The notes beneath the pieces were generated by a model. The model ran no database searches and was not told the DNA's origin. It was given only the letters and a program-made list of their open reading frames with translations. 55,140 bases of DNA from NCBI GenBank assembly GCA_964476585.1, contig CAYZBF010000013.1, positions 1 through 55,140 on the forward strand, given 5' to 3'. Positions within the stretch are counted from its first letter, which is position 1; each line of letters opens with the position of its first letter. The translations under genes were made by a program, and so were the position numbers. The DNA is from CAYZBF01 sp964476585 (GTDB lineage: Bacteria > Hydrothermota > UBA3072). Shown here piece after piece: positions 34,159 to 42,595 of the stretch.

Positions 34159-34248
34159 GGAGAGATGGCCGAGTGGTCGAAGGCAACCGATTGCTAATCG
34201 GTTGAGGAGTTAACCGCTCCTCCCAGGGTTCGAATCCCTGTCTCTCCG
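34159..34248 (+). tRNA. tRNA-Ser (anticodon GCT)
   Basis: Acceptor arms GGAGAGA and TCTCTCC pair fully. The anticodon stem ACCGA/TCGGT encloses TTGCTAA, giving anticodon GCT. The long variable arm (GAGGAG...CTCCTC) is serine type. CCA is not encoded. It lies 2 nt after the TGA tRNA and 16 nt before the next ATG. Confidence 0.96.
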
Positions 34249-34264
34249 TATTTTTGGAGTTTAT

Positions 34265-35776
34265 ATGGAACGGTTTAAAATAATCTCATTGGTAATTCTC
34301 GTTGTCATTTCTTTAAATTGTAAAGAGGGGGTAAAGATGATAAGAGAACCAGTTGTAGCAGGAAGTTTCTACCCTGGAGATCCTGGGACTTTACGCAACG
34401 CAGTAAGACAATATATGGAGGATGCTACTGTTAATATTGAGGGGAAGGTTTTAGGGTTAGTATCGCCTCACGCAGGTTACTCTTTCTCAGGAGGCACTGC
34501 TGCTTATGCCTACAAAGCCTTAGAAGGGAAGGACATTAATCTTGTAATATTACTCGGACCTTCTCATCATGCTTATATAAACGGCTTTTCCGTCTATGAC
34601 AAAGGAGCCTGGAGGACCCCTCTGGGCGAGGTTATGGTTGATGAAGAATTTACATCCAACCTCCAAGGTTACAGTGATCTTATAGATTATTACCCTGAGG
34701 GACATATTAGCGAGCATTCTCTGGAGGTTCAACTGCCTTTTCTTCAGGAAGTCCTTAAGGATTTTAAGATTGTTCCAATTGTATTTAGTATTGATAACCT
34801 AAAGGTCTGCAGTATTCTTGCGAATGCTCTATTTAAAGAGTTGCAGAAAAGGGATAATTGGGTGATAATTGCTTCAACCGACCTTTATCACGGCTATGAT
34901 TATGAAGTTGCGAAAGAGGTAACGGGCAAGGTGGATGAATATATCAAGGATCTGGATTGCCGAGCCTTGCTTGAATACGATAGATCAATGCGGGCCAGAG
35001 GAGCATGTGCAGCCTGTGGAATCTCTGCTGTTGTCACTATGATACTTACGGTCGAGAATTTTGGTGCAAATAAAGCGATGCTTCTTAATAGAACAAATTC
35101 AGCAGATGTAACAGGACAGAGAGATGGATATGTGGTTGGGTATGGAGCGTGGGCAATAGTGAAGTCAGATAGTGCGAAAGCTGAAAAAGAGGAAAAGGAG
35201 GAGGAGGAAGAGGTCGAAAAAAAAGAAGAATTAGGAGTTCAAAGCCTTACGGATGAGGAAAAAGAAGAACTCCTGACTGTTGCAAGGAAAACTATTAATA
35301 AGTATGTTAGGAATTCAAATATTCCAGAATTTAATGTTAAATCGGAAAAGTTAAAGGAGAAGTCCGGGGTGTTCGTAACCCTTAAAAAGAAGGGGGCCTT
35401 GCGGGGATGTATAGGATTCGTTGTAGCAGAAGAACCCCTATACTTAGCAGTCAGGGATATGGCAATATCAGCTGCTACAAGAGATCCCCGGTTTCCTCCA
35501 CTTAGGCCTTCTGAGATTGACGAGATAGATATTGAGATATCTGTGCTTACTCCCTTCCGGAGAGTTGAAGATGTAGATGAAATAGAGGTAGGTCGGGATG
35601 GGTTAATGATAAGAAAGGATTTTATGAGTGGATTATTACTTCCACAGGTTCCTGTGGAACAGGGTTGGGACAGGAAAACATTTCTTGAACACACCTGTTA
35701 CAAGGCTGGACTTCCGTCAAATGCCTGGAAAGATGCTGAGATCTGGAAGTTCCAAGCGCTTGTATTTTCCGAATAG
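34265..35776 (+). CDS. MEMO1-AMMECR1 fusion (AmmeMemoRadiSam proteins B and A in one chain)
   Basis: The 503-residue protein has an N-terminal hydrophobic signal ending SLNC. Next is a MEMO1 domain (MIREPVVAGSFYPGDP, SPHAGYSFSGG, GPSHHAYINGF, EHSLEVQLPFLQ, STDLYHGYDY, CAACGISAV). A charged Glu/Lys linker of about 20 residues leads to an AMMECR1 domain from about residue 328 (GALRGCIGFV, SAATRDPRFPPL, EIDIEISVLTP, LLLPQVPVEQGWD). The family commonly has A, B and a radical SAM enzyme encoded together; no such enzyme is adjacent here. An alternative ATG at 34337 behind GAGGGGG would give a cytosolic MEMO start without the signal. The biochemical role is unknown. Confidence 0.88.
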   Translation: MERFKIISLVILVVISLNCKEGVKMIREPVVAGSFYPGDPGTLRNAVRQYMEDATVNIEGKVLGLVSPHAGYSFSGGTAAYAYKALEGKDINLVILLGPSHHAYINGFSVYDKGAWRTPLGEVMVDEEFTSNLQGYSDLIDYYPEGHISEHSLEVQLPFLQEVLKDFKIVPIVFSIDNLKVCSILANALFKELQKRDNWVIIASTDLYHGYDYEVAKEVTGKVDEYIKDLDCRALLEYDRSMRARGACAACGISAVVTMILTVENFGANKAMLLNRTNSADVTGQRDGYVVGYGAWAIVKSDSAKAEKEEKEEEEEVEKKEELGVQSLTDEEKEELLTVARKTINKYVRNSNIPEFNVKSEKLKEKSGVFVTLKKKGALRGCIGFVVAEEPLYLAVRDMAISAATRDPRFPPLRPSEIDEIDIEISVLTPFRRVEDVDEIEVGRDGLMIRKDFMSGLLLPQVPVEQGWDRKTFLEHTCYKAGLPSNAWKDAEIWKFQALVFSE

Positions 35777-35829
35777 AATTCTTTTCCCTTTTAGTATGAA
35801 AGAGATGCAATGAGAAGAATAAGTTACTG

Positions 35830-36501
35830 ATGTGGGTATATAAGAAGATATTTGCAGCGATACGCCAGTATGGTATGCTAAAAAGTGATGGCAAACTTGC
35901 AATTGCTTTCTCGGGGGGCAAGGATTCTATGCTTCTTTTAAATTTTTTCTTAGATAATCCAATTGTAAAGGATCTCATTGTTATTCATATAGATCCTGGA
36001 TTTGGTTGGGAAAGCGGGAAGATAAAAGATTACCTTGAAAGTAAAGGTGTGAATTTTCTCATTCATAAACTATGTATCAAGGATGAAATTCCTAAAAGCA
36101 ATGAACATCCATGTTTCATATGTTCTTACAGGAGAAGAGAATTCCTGTTCAAAATTGCACAAAAAAAGGGTTACGACAAAATTGCATTTGGACACCACCG
36201 TGATGATGTTATTATAACCTTTATGATGAATCTACTCTTTCACGGCGAAGTTGCTACTTTTGTTCCTATCCAATCGTTCTTTGGAGGAAAGATAGAGATT
36301 ATTAGACCACTTTACTTTTTGTGGGAAGATTGGATAGAATATTTCATAAGGGATCAGAACTTACCAACTTTCACATTAAACTGCCCATATGAGGGAAAGA
36401 GTAAAAGGGAAGAAATAAGAGAATTTATTGAGTCATATCCTCACGCAAAGAAGAATCTATACAAAGCATTATTTAATATTAATGAGGATTATTTACCGTA
36501 G
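35830..36501 (+). CDS. TtcA-like PP-loop tRNA thiolation enzyme
   Basis: The 223-residue protein has the PP-loop FSGGKDSMLLL that binds ATP. It also has CFICSYRRREFLFKIA with the CxxC of the TtcA group, GHHRDDVIITFMMNLLFHG, and a further Cys in NCPYEGKSKREE. TtcA adds sulfur to cytidine 32 of some tRNAs through a [4Fe-4S] cluster. It is shorter than the usual roughly 300 residues, so a related U/C thiolase is possible. It follows the MEMO1 fusion by 54 bp in the unit that starts with two tRNA-Ser genes, one of which has C32. No strong Shine-Dalgarno precedes the ATG. Confidence 0.7.
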   Translation: MWVYKKIFAAIRQYGMLKSDGKLAIAFSGGKDSMLLLNFFLDNPIVKDLIVIHIDPGFGWESGKIKDYLESKGVNFLIHKLCIKDEIPKSNEHPCFICSYRRREFLFKIAQKKGYDKIAFGHHRDDVIITFMMNLLFHGEVATFVPIQSFFGGKIEIIRPLYFLWEDWIEYFIRDQNLPTFTLNCPYEGKSKREEIREFIESYPHAKKNLYKALFNINEDYLP

Positions 36502-36530
36502 GGGTTTTTGAAAAATATTATAGATGCCTA

Positions 36531-36746
36531 TTACTTAACTTCGTTTTTGCTTTCTTTTCCCCTAAATCCTTTAAATCCGAGGGAGATAGGAATTAGCACG
36601 GCGTATCCTAAGACGAGAAGGATAGGTGAGAGCGTTAACGATTCTTTAGCTAGAAATACATATCCAAGTACAATGGAGAGTATTCCCAAAGAGAAAATAA
36701 TCCAGTTTATCTTCATTAGATATAGAGTGTTTTTTTTGTTTTTCAA
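36531..36746 (-). CDS. Small two-helix membrane protein
   Basis: A TTG at 36746 lies 4 nt after GGAGG and opens 71 codons; an ATG at 36716 would give 61. The product has two hydrophobic helices (INWIIFSLGILSIVLGYVFL and SPILLVLGYAVLIPISLGF) and a basic tail, a pattern reminiscent of DUF3098. It begins 9 bp after the stop of the LpoA-like gene on the same strand, so it is the second gene of that transcript. Function is unknown. Confidence 0.65.
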   Translation of the reverse strand: MKNKKNTLYLMKINWIIFSLGILSIVLGYVFLAKESLTLSPILLVLGYAVLIPISLGFKGFRGKESKNEVK

Positions 36747-36755
36747 TTATCCTCC

Positions 36756-38237
36756 TTATTTAATAGGCATAAATTCACCGTTGTTTATTATATAGAATGG
36801 AACTGATAAATAAGCATCTTCTTCTCCTATGCTTCCAGCTGTAAGAGTTATGTTCGTTTTAGAGAAGTCTCTATTTGGATTAAGTATAATTTGTGCCATT
36901 AGATTTGCAGCGTCGTATCCAAGACAGGCATATCTATCCGGGTCTTCCTGATAAATAAAATTGAACCTTTTTGTAAAATCCTCTGTGGGATTATATGGAT
37001 TGCTTGTAATCACTACTCCATCAAGATAGGATGCTTCGATTTGATGGAAGATACCTTCTGATTTCCAGCCATCTGCTCCAAGTATCTGAGCTTTAACATT
37101 GAAATATTTCAACTGGGGTGCAAGAAGGGGTATATCCACAGTCAATGCTGGGATATATACTGCTTCAGCCATACTTTTCTTTATCAATCGTAACTCATCT
37201 TTAAAATCAGGGTCACCCTCTTTGTACGCAACTGAAGTAATTATTTTTCCGCCCAATTTCTCTACAGCGTCTTTGAATTTTTTATACATAGTCTCCCCGT
37301 ATTCCGTTCTCGGATAAAGGACTGAGAATGACTCAATACCCAGTTCGTTTATTGCATAATGTGCCATAGCCCTGGCCTGCATTGACAGGGATCTATTTAT
37401 AATAAAAGTCATATCGCCCACTGAATCTATTAACTCCTGATATGCAGTTGGCGTGACCATGGGTATATCAAGATAGTCGGTTAGGCAGGCTACAGCAAAA
37501 CTGCTAACAGAGAGGATAGGTCCGATAATTCCAGAGACCTTTTCGCTTTTTATTAGCCGCTTGGCCTCATTGTAGCTTCGAAGTGGACTGCCCTTTGTGT
37601 CAGAGTATATTGGAATAAACTTATCTCTTGAGGCTATCTCTATGCCTCTTTTTACAGACTCTCCAATATCGGAATATGCCTCTGTTAGTGGGAGTAAAAC
37701 TCCGACTTTAAATTCTCCTTTAGCCTTTCCTAAATATTTTGCTTTTCTTGCGAAAACAGTATTGGGATATTCCTGGATGATTTTTGAAAAGAGCAGAGAA
37801 CTTTTCTTTTCTTTCCCTTCTGTCTGATATTTCCTCGCTGCAATATATAAAAGATAAGGTTTTATATCCTCAGGTGCATAGAAAGTGGCCTTCTCCAATG
37901 ATTTTACATCTGCATTAGGGGCAATCTCTTTTATGTCTTCCAAACAATCAATTCCATAGTAACTTGCCATAGCATAGGAACGGAGAGAGGAGCCTGATTT
38001 TCCTAAAGTTCTATATATTTCGCCGAGATAAAATAATGATTTGGCTTTAACCTCCCTTTCTTTGGTGTTGTTGACTATATAGAGGAATAACTCTCCAGCC
38101 TTTTTATATTCCTGGCGAGTGTAGGCCTCCATCGCTCCGCCATAAGCAATTTCAATATCTTCCGTTCCTTTAACTACGCCAACCTTAGCACAACCCAAGA
38201 CAATAAGTAATAGGAGAAGTATCGATATTCTTTTCAT
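36756..38237 (-). CDS. Lipoprotein with TPR-like region and type I periplasmic binding fold (LpoA-like)
   Basis: The 493-residue product has a signal peptide MKRISILLLLLIVLGC with a good lipobox and Cys16. A TPR-like helical region follows (YTRQEYKKAGELFLYIV, AKSLFYLGEIYRTLGKSG), then a periplasmic-binding-protein fold from KVGVLLPLTEAYSDIGESVK through GIIGPILSVSS and TEYGETMYKKFKDAVEKLGG to CLGYDAANLMAQIIL. TPR plus this fold is the design of LpoA-type activators of penicillin-binding proteins, but an amino-acid sensor or binder is also possible. The start at 38237 is set by the promoter; an upstream TTG (38273) is itself the -35 box. Confidence 0.78.
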   Translation of the reverse strand: MKRISILLLLLIVLGCAKVGVVKGTEDIEIAYGGAMEAYTRQEYKKAGELFLYIVNNTKEREVKAKSLFYLGEIYRTLGKSGSSLRSYAMASYYGIDCLEDIKEIAPNADVKSLEKATFYAPEDIKPYLLYIAARKYQTEGKEKKSSLLFSKIIQEYPNTVFARKAKYLGKAKGEFKVGVLLPLTEAYSDIGESVKRGIEIASRDKFIPIYSDTKGSPLRSYNEAKRLIKSEKVSGIIGPILSVSSFAVACLTDYLDIPMVTPTAYQELIDSVGDMTFIINRSLSMQARAMAHYAINELGIESFSVLYPRTEYGETMYKKFKDAVEKLGGKIITSVAYKEGDPDFKDELRLIKKSMAEAVYIPALTVDIPLLAPQLKYFNVKAQILGADGWKSEGIFHQIEASYLDGVVITSNPYNPTEDFTKRFNFIYQEDPDRYACLGYDAANLMAQIILNPNRDFSKTNITLTAGSIGEEDAYLSVPFYIINNGEFMPIK

Positions 38238-38244
38238 ATTTTGA

Positions 38245-38273
38245 ATCTTATCTTGCTTATGGTGTTTTGTCAA
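38245..38273 (-). promoter_or_regulatory. Leaderless promoter of the LpoA-like gene
   Basis: On the minus strand TTGACA (38273-38268), a 17-bp spacer and TAAGAT (38250-38245) are followed after 7 nt by the ATG at 38237. Confidence 0.7.
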
Positions 38274-38769
38274 GAGAAGAGACCTGAAAACAAGGAGAAA
38301 TGCTTACCACAAAGGACACAACTTGAGGATTCGAGGGGCTCAAGGGTTCTTAATTTAGGTATTGGGTTTTGGGTGTTAGGGTTTGAAAATAAGAGAAAAT
38401 AGTCTAGTAAAGCATGGATTAAGTGGTAGATTTTAGGTCTTGGGTGTTAGGTGATAGGGATTATTTTTGATCTGTTACAATCTGTGTTCATCTGCGTCCT
38501 ATTACTTTTTTCATTGGAGCGAAGCGACTATATCAGTGAAAATCTGTGTCAAAAATTTGAGGAATGTATTGGGCCTTGCGATGGTTGTGCACTTTGATTT
38601 TGATAGAGAAAAATGGGTGTAGAAAAGAAGGGTGCCGGCTTCTCTGATTGTAGGCTGATCACAAAAGGAGGTGTGTCAGGGTAATAAAAATGATCATACC
38701 ATTTTGTATGGCATGAAAATAGAAAATACCAAATTATCCTACAACCAAAACAGAAGCCAGCACTTTAAA
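38274..38769. repeat. Intergenic mosaic of word-like repeats
   Basis: About 500 bp lack a credible gene. It contains GGTATTGGGTTTTGGGTG (38356), ATCTGTGTTCATCTGCGTCC (38480), the GCTTCGC repeat in reverse (38513-38529), and TTGTAGG...CCTACAA arms near 38647 and 38740. AAAAGGAGGTGTG at 38663 looks like a Shine-Dalgarno, but the frame behind it runs antisense into the ferredoxin gene. Confidence 0.5.
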
Positions 38770-39045
38770 CTAAGATTCTATTTCAATTGCTTCTTCAGGG
38801 CAGACTGCTACGCAGGCCATACACTCAATGCAGGAAGGCATTTCAAACCTTAGAACTAGCTCTGACTCATCGTTAGGATCAACTTCATCATAATATTTAC
38901 CTAAAGCATCTTTATTCTCTACTTCATCATCAACTGGCTTACACCACCTACCACTGTTACTCGCCGCTAAAATATCCACAGGACAACTCTCAGCGCACTC
39001 TGCAACACCTGTGCATTTACTATAATCATATATTACAATTGGCAT
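38770..39045 (-). CDS. Ferredoxin with one 4-Cys and one 3-Cys cluster motif
   Basis: The 91-residue protein has a full C-terminal motif CIECMACVAVCP (Cys72, 75, 78, 82). The N-terminal motif is CTGVAECAESCP, with Cys11, 17 and 21 but Val at position 14, where a [4Fe-4S] cluster needs Cys. This predicts a [3Fe-4S]/[4Fe-4S] seven-iron ferredoxin. A spacer of about 50 acidic residues separates the motifs. Shine-Dalgarno AAAGGAGG precedes the ATG. It lies downstream of mvhD with its own promoter, so it may be the electron partner of the left Hdr complex. Confidence 0.88.
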   Translation of the reverse strand: MPIVIYDYSKCTGVAECAESCPVDILAASNSGRWCKPVDDEVENKDALGKYYDEVDPNDESELVLRFEMPSCIECMACVAVCPEEAIEIES

Positions 39046-39119
39046 CCAAACCTCCTTTATAATTTATCTTTCGAGACACGCTTACTTTTATCTCTATCAT
39101 TAACCATGTTAGAAATATA

Positions 39120-39147
39120 TTTATATAAAAATTGCCTGCTCTGTCAA
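39120..39147 (-). promoter_or_regulatory. Promoter of the ferredoxin gene
   Basis: On the minus strand TTGACA (39147-39142), a 16-bp spacer and TATAAA (39125-39120) give a start near 39112 and a leader of about 67 nt. Confidence 0.55.
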
Positions 39148-39305
39148 GTGGTAAAAATATAAATTTTGCCTGAAGTCCTTAGGTGATTAGTAATGATACC
39201 TTCAAGTGTTGGTTTTTTAAGGTTCACACTCTTTATATAAGCAGTTGCTGAAAGAATCCTTCTGTTTTCTTATCAAGGGGGTTTTGTGCGGAACCCTTGG
39301 TAGTA

Positions 39306-39755
39306 TCATTCATTTATAGGTATCTTCTTTTCTGAAAAGCCACACGCTTCGTTGAGTTTTAAGGGGCCTGAAGCCCTTATCTCTTCAATGAATTCATCTA
39401 TTAACTCTGCGTAACGTTTACCTTCATTTGCAGAAATCCACTCGAGTCTTAGCCGATGTGGTTCAATCCCAAAATCTTTAAGGATACTATGCATTAACAT
39501 TATTCTCTTCAAGGTCTTATAATTTCCGTTTATATAATGGCAGTCACCTGGATGGCATCCTCCTATAAGAACACCATCTGCCCCTTCTCTGAAGGTCTCT
39601 ATTATCTGTTCTATACTCAATCGAGAAGAGCACATTAGGCGGATATTAGTAGTGCTTGGTTTGTGTTTCAATCTTGATGTTCCAGCAAGATCAGCTCCTG
39701 CATAGGTGCACCACTTGCATACAAAACACACAATTCTTGGTTCAAAATTATTCAT
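39306..39755 (-). CDS. mvhD: MvhD-type iron-sulfur subunit
   Basis: MvhD carries a [2Fe-2S] cluster and passes electrons from a hydrogenase or other donor into HdrA. The 149-residue product has all expected cysteines: CFVCKWC (10, 13, 16), MCSSRL (42) and GGCHPGDCHY (67, 72). No Mvh hydrogenase subunits are present, so the donor must be something else. Its ATG follows the hdrA stop directly. Confidence 0.93.
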   Translation of the reverse strand: MNNFEPRIVCFVCKWCTYAGADLAGTSRLKHKPSTTNIRLMCSSRLSIEQIIETFREGADGVLIGGCHPGDCHYINGNYKTLKRIMLMHSILKDFGIEPHRLRLEWISANEGKRYAELIDEFIEEIRASGPLKLNEACGFSEKKIPINE

Positions 39756-41720
39756 CTAACCATCCTCATCCTCTTTTATAATTGCGGTTGCCATAGTCGA
39801 TATCTGTTTGTCAGTCAGATTCTTCTGATCTGAAGCTCCAGAAGGACAGGCTGCTACACAAGCCCCACAGGATTCACAGAGCGCCTCGTTTACTCTTACA
39901 ATTCCTTTTTTTTCATCAAACTCCCTTGCCTGGTAAGGACACACAGATATGCAAATTCTACAACCACTGCATACATCCTCATCCACAGTGGCAATAGTGG
40001 GTTCCAGCTGGAGATAATCTCCTGAGAAGAGGCTTACAACCTTCACTGCAGTACCTGATGCCTGGGATACTGCATCAGGTATATCCTTTGGTGCTTGTGC
40101 ACAGCCGGCAAAATAGAATCCGGCGGTAGTGCTTTCCAGGGGGCGCAGTTTTGGATGAATTTCCTGCAGGAATCCATTCTCATCTGTCTGCACCTTCAGG
40201 ATATTTGTTAGCTCCTCTGTGCCGGGACTGGGAATTATTGCCATAGCTAGCACCACAAGATCTGCTTCTATTTCTACAGGTTTGTTTAAGATAGTATCCA
40301 CTCCTACAATTTTTACCTTATCGTTATCTCTATATAGTTTTGATACTTTACCACGTATGTATATAACGCCATCTTCTCTTTGAGCCCTTTCTACAAATTC
40401 TTCATATCCCTTTCCGCCTGACCGTATATCTATGTAGAATATGTAGGGTTGCCCATGGTGAACTTTATGTTTGAAAAGCATGGCCTGTTTTGTAGAATAC
40501 ATACAGCATATCCTGGAACAGTATGGTTTGTGCTTTTCTGGATCACGAGAACCTGCACACTGGATAAATACTATATCCTCTACCACTTTTCCATCACTTG
40601 GTCTCTTTATCTCTCCTCCCGTTGGACCTGATGCAGATAAGAGACGTTCAAAGGCAAGCCCATCTATTACATCTTCAAATTCCCCTCCACCATACTCCGA
40701 AATATTTAAAATTGGATATAATTCATATCCTGTGGCTACAACGACAGCCCCTACCTCTTCCTCTCGATAAGTAAATTCCCGGGAGAAGTTGATAGCGCCC
40801 ACATCACACTCTTTCTCGCAAAGTCCACACCCCCCTGTTTTAATCTTTAGGCAGCTTTCGCTATCTATCACCGGTTTATTGGGAACAGCCTGAGGGAATG
40901 TGGTGTAGATAGCCGACCTTTTTCCAAGACCCCTTTCGAATTCCGAAGGAACAGAAACAGGACAAACCTCTGAGCACTTCCCGCATCCAGTGCATAGTTC
41001 CCAATCAATTCCTTTAGCTTTTGCTTCTATCGTTACGGTAAAATTACCAACATAACCATCTATCTTCTTAACTTCCGAATAAGTAAGTAGTTCTATATTA
41101 GGATGAGATGCTACTTCTACCATCTTTGGTGTGAGAATACATTGTGAGCAGTCAAGTGTGGGGAAAGTCTCGGATAGCTGAGCCATATGTCCCCCAATAG
41201 AAGATTTCATCTCCACTAGGACGACAGGATAGCCAGAATCCGCTATATCCAGTGCAGCCTGAATTCCAGCTATACCACCACCTATCACAAGAGCCTTCCT
41301 GGTTACATCTACCTTAATTGGCTGGAGGTCTTCATTTAGACGGACCTTTTCAATTATGGATCTTATTATTCGCTCTGCCTTTTCTGTTGCTTTGACCCTA
41401 TCCGTATGGACCCAGGAACATTGTTCTCTTATGTTGGCAATCTCACATTGATATGGATTGACTCCTGAGGTTCGTGTTACTTTCCTGAAGGTCATCTCAT
41501 GGAGCGTTGGCGAACAGGCAGCGACTATTACCCCATCTAATTTGTGTTCCTTTATTGACTTAGATATAAGTTCCTGTCCTGGATGAGAGCACATATATTT
41601 ATAGGTGGTGCTAAACATAATTCCAGGATAAGATGTAAATTTCTTCGCCAATCCTTCAACATCGACAGTATCTGCTATATTTGTTCCGCAATGACAGATA
41701 AATAACCCCATTCGCTTCAT
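39756..41720 (-). CDS. hdrA: Heterodisulfide reductase subunit A-like FAD protein
   Basis: HdrA is the flavin (bifurcating) subunit of soluble Hdr complexes. The 654-residue product has LFICHCGTNIADTVDV at the N-terminus, the flavin fold ALVIGGGIAGIQAALDIADSG and the HdrA signature FPTLDCSQCILTPKM. Four cluster-binding regions are visible: CTGCGKCSEVCP, CLKIKTGGCGLCEKEC, CSGCRICISVCP and CESCGACVAACP. Length is as in methanogen HdrA. hdrB and mvhD flank it, nearly overlapping, in the order hdrC-hdrB-hdrA-mvhD. Confidence 0.95.
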   Translation of the reverse strand: MKRMGLFICHCGTNIADTVDVEGLAKKFTSYPGIMFSTTYKYMCSHPGQELISKSIKEHKLDGVIVAACSPTLHEMTFRKVTRTSGVNPYQCEIANIREQCSWVHTDRVKATEKAERIIRSIIEKVRLNEDLQPIKVDVTRKALVIGGGIAGIQAALDIADSGYPVVLVEMKSSIGGHMAQLSETFPTLDCSQCILTPKMVEVASHPNIELLTYSEVKKIDGYVGNFTVTIEAKAKGIDWELCTGCGKCSEVCPVSVPSEFERGLGKRSAIYTTFPQAVPNKPVIDSESCLKIKTGGCGLCEKECDVGAINFSREFTYREEEVGAVVVATGYELYPILNISEYGGGEFEDVIDGLAFERLLSASGPTGGEIKRPSDGKVVEDIVFIQCAGSRDPEKHKPYCSRICCMYSTKQAMLFKHKVHHGQPYIFYIDIRSGGKGYEEFVERAQREDGVIYIRGKVSKLYRDNDKVKIVGVDTILNKPVEIEADLVVLAMAIIPSPGTEELTNILKVQTDENGFLQEIHPKLRPLESTTAGFYFAGCAQAPKDIPDAVSQASGTAVKVVSLFSGDYLQLEPTIATVDEDVCSGCRICISVCPYQAREFDEKKGIVRVNEALCESCGACVAACPSGASDQKNLTDKQISTMATAIIKEDEDG

Positions 41721-42595
41721 TATTCGATCTCCTTCACTAATTCTTCAATCGATTGATAGTGAAGGTCAAAATGACAAACCTCTACGTCAAGACCTAAAGC
41801 AAGTGCCAGGGCTTCTGTGAAGTAGAGAACCGGAATGCCTTTGAAATCAGTGTATTTTTCCAATACATTCTTTTGCCTGTTATCAAGATTAAAAGCGCAA
41901 AGAGGACACGAAACAAGAAGTGCATCTGCTCCATTTCTTTTTGCATTCCCTATGATGTTACGTGCTCGTTCTACTACAAGATCAACCTCTGATACTGTCT
42001 GGTAAGCACCACAGCACTCATTCTTAAATGGAAAGTAGGCTACTTCTCCCCCCATAACCGTAATAAGATCTTCAAGAATGGATGGCGAATCAGGGTCGTC
42101 TATTGCTGCTTCTATGGGCCTGAGGAGTAAACAACCATAGTATGGTGCTAACTTTAAACTCTTAAGTGGTTTTTTAACCTTCTCCTTTATTTTATCAAAT
42201 CCAATCTCATCACGAAGGAGTTGAAGATAGTGGATTATATCAACTTTCCCTTCATAATCATTTTCTTCTTCATCCATGAAGGAATTGATCTTCTCTCTAT
42301 CATCATCGTTTTCATTTATTCTTTTACTTGAACGTTTTAAAGTATTATAGCACATTGAACAAAGCGTTGTAAATCTATCTTCGCCTTCCTCCTGGACTCT
42401 CAGAAGATTCCTTACAGTTGCTATGTGATGCATAAGGTCATCACTAGTGAGGGAATAAACCGTTCCACAACAATACCAGTTTTTAAGTTCACGAAGTTCA
42501 AAGCCAAGTTCCTCTGCACATGCTAGAGCTGAGTCTTCAAAGTTCTTGGCTGTATTCTTAAGGGTACAACCCGGGTAGTAAATTATTTCCTTCAT
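41720..42595 (-). CDS. hdrB: Heterodisulfide reductase subunit B-like (two CCG domains)
   Basis: HdrB holds the noncubane [4Fe-4S] clusters that reduce disulfides. The 291-residue product has two CCG modules. The first runs YYPGCTLKN, NWYCCGTVYSL and TLCSMCYNTLKR; the second YYGCLLLRP, NECCGAYQT and SCPLCAFNLDNRQ. The natural disulfide substrate in this organism is unknown, since coenzyme M/B are methanogen compounds. It overlaps hdrC by 4 bp and hdrA by 1 bp. Confidence 0.94.
   Translation of the reverse strand: MKEIIYYPGCTLKNTAKNFEDSALACAEELGFELRELKNWYCCGTVYSLTSDDLMHHIATVRNLLRVQEEGEDRFTTLCSMCYNTLKRSSKRINENDDDREKINSFMDEEENDYEGKVDIIHYLQLLRDEIGFDKIKEKVKKPLKSLKLAPYYGCLLLRPIEAAIDDPDSPSILEDLITVMGGEVAYFPFKNECCGAYQTVSEVDLVVERARNIIGNAKRNGADALLVSCPLCAFNLDNRQKNVLEKYTDFKGIPVLYFTEALALALGLDVEVCHFDLHYQSIEELVKEIE

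Noticed and set aside
38671..38853. GTG-initiated 60-codon frame behind AAAAGGAGG
   Set aside because: More than half of it is antisense to the ferredoxin gene, and its composition is that of an antisense frame. The Shine-Dalgarno-like string may be chance in an AG-rich stretch.
39274..39300. Hairpin AAGGG...CCCTT after mvhD as an intrinsic terminator
   Set aside because: The stem has a two-base bulge and no T-run follows on the minus strand, so I cannot support it.
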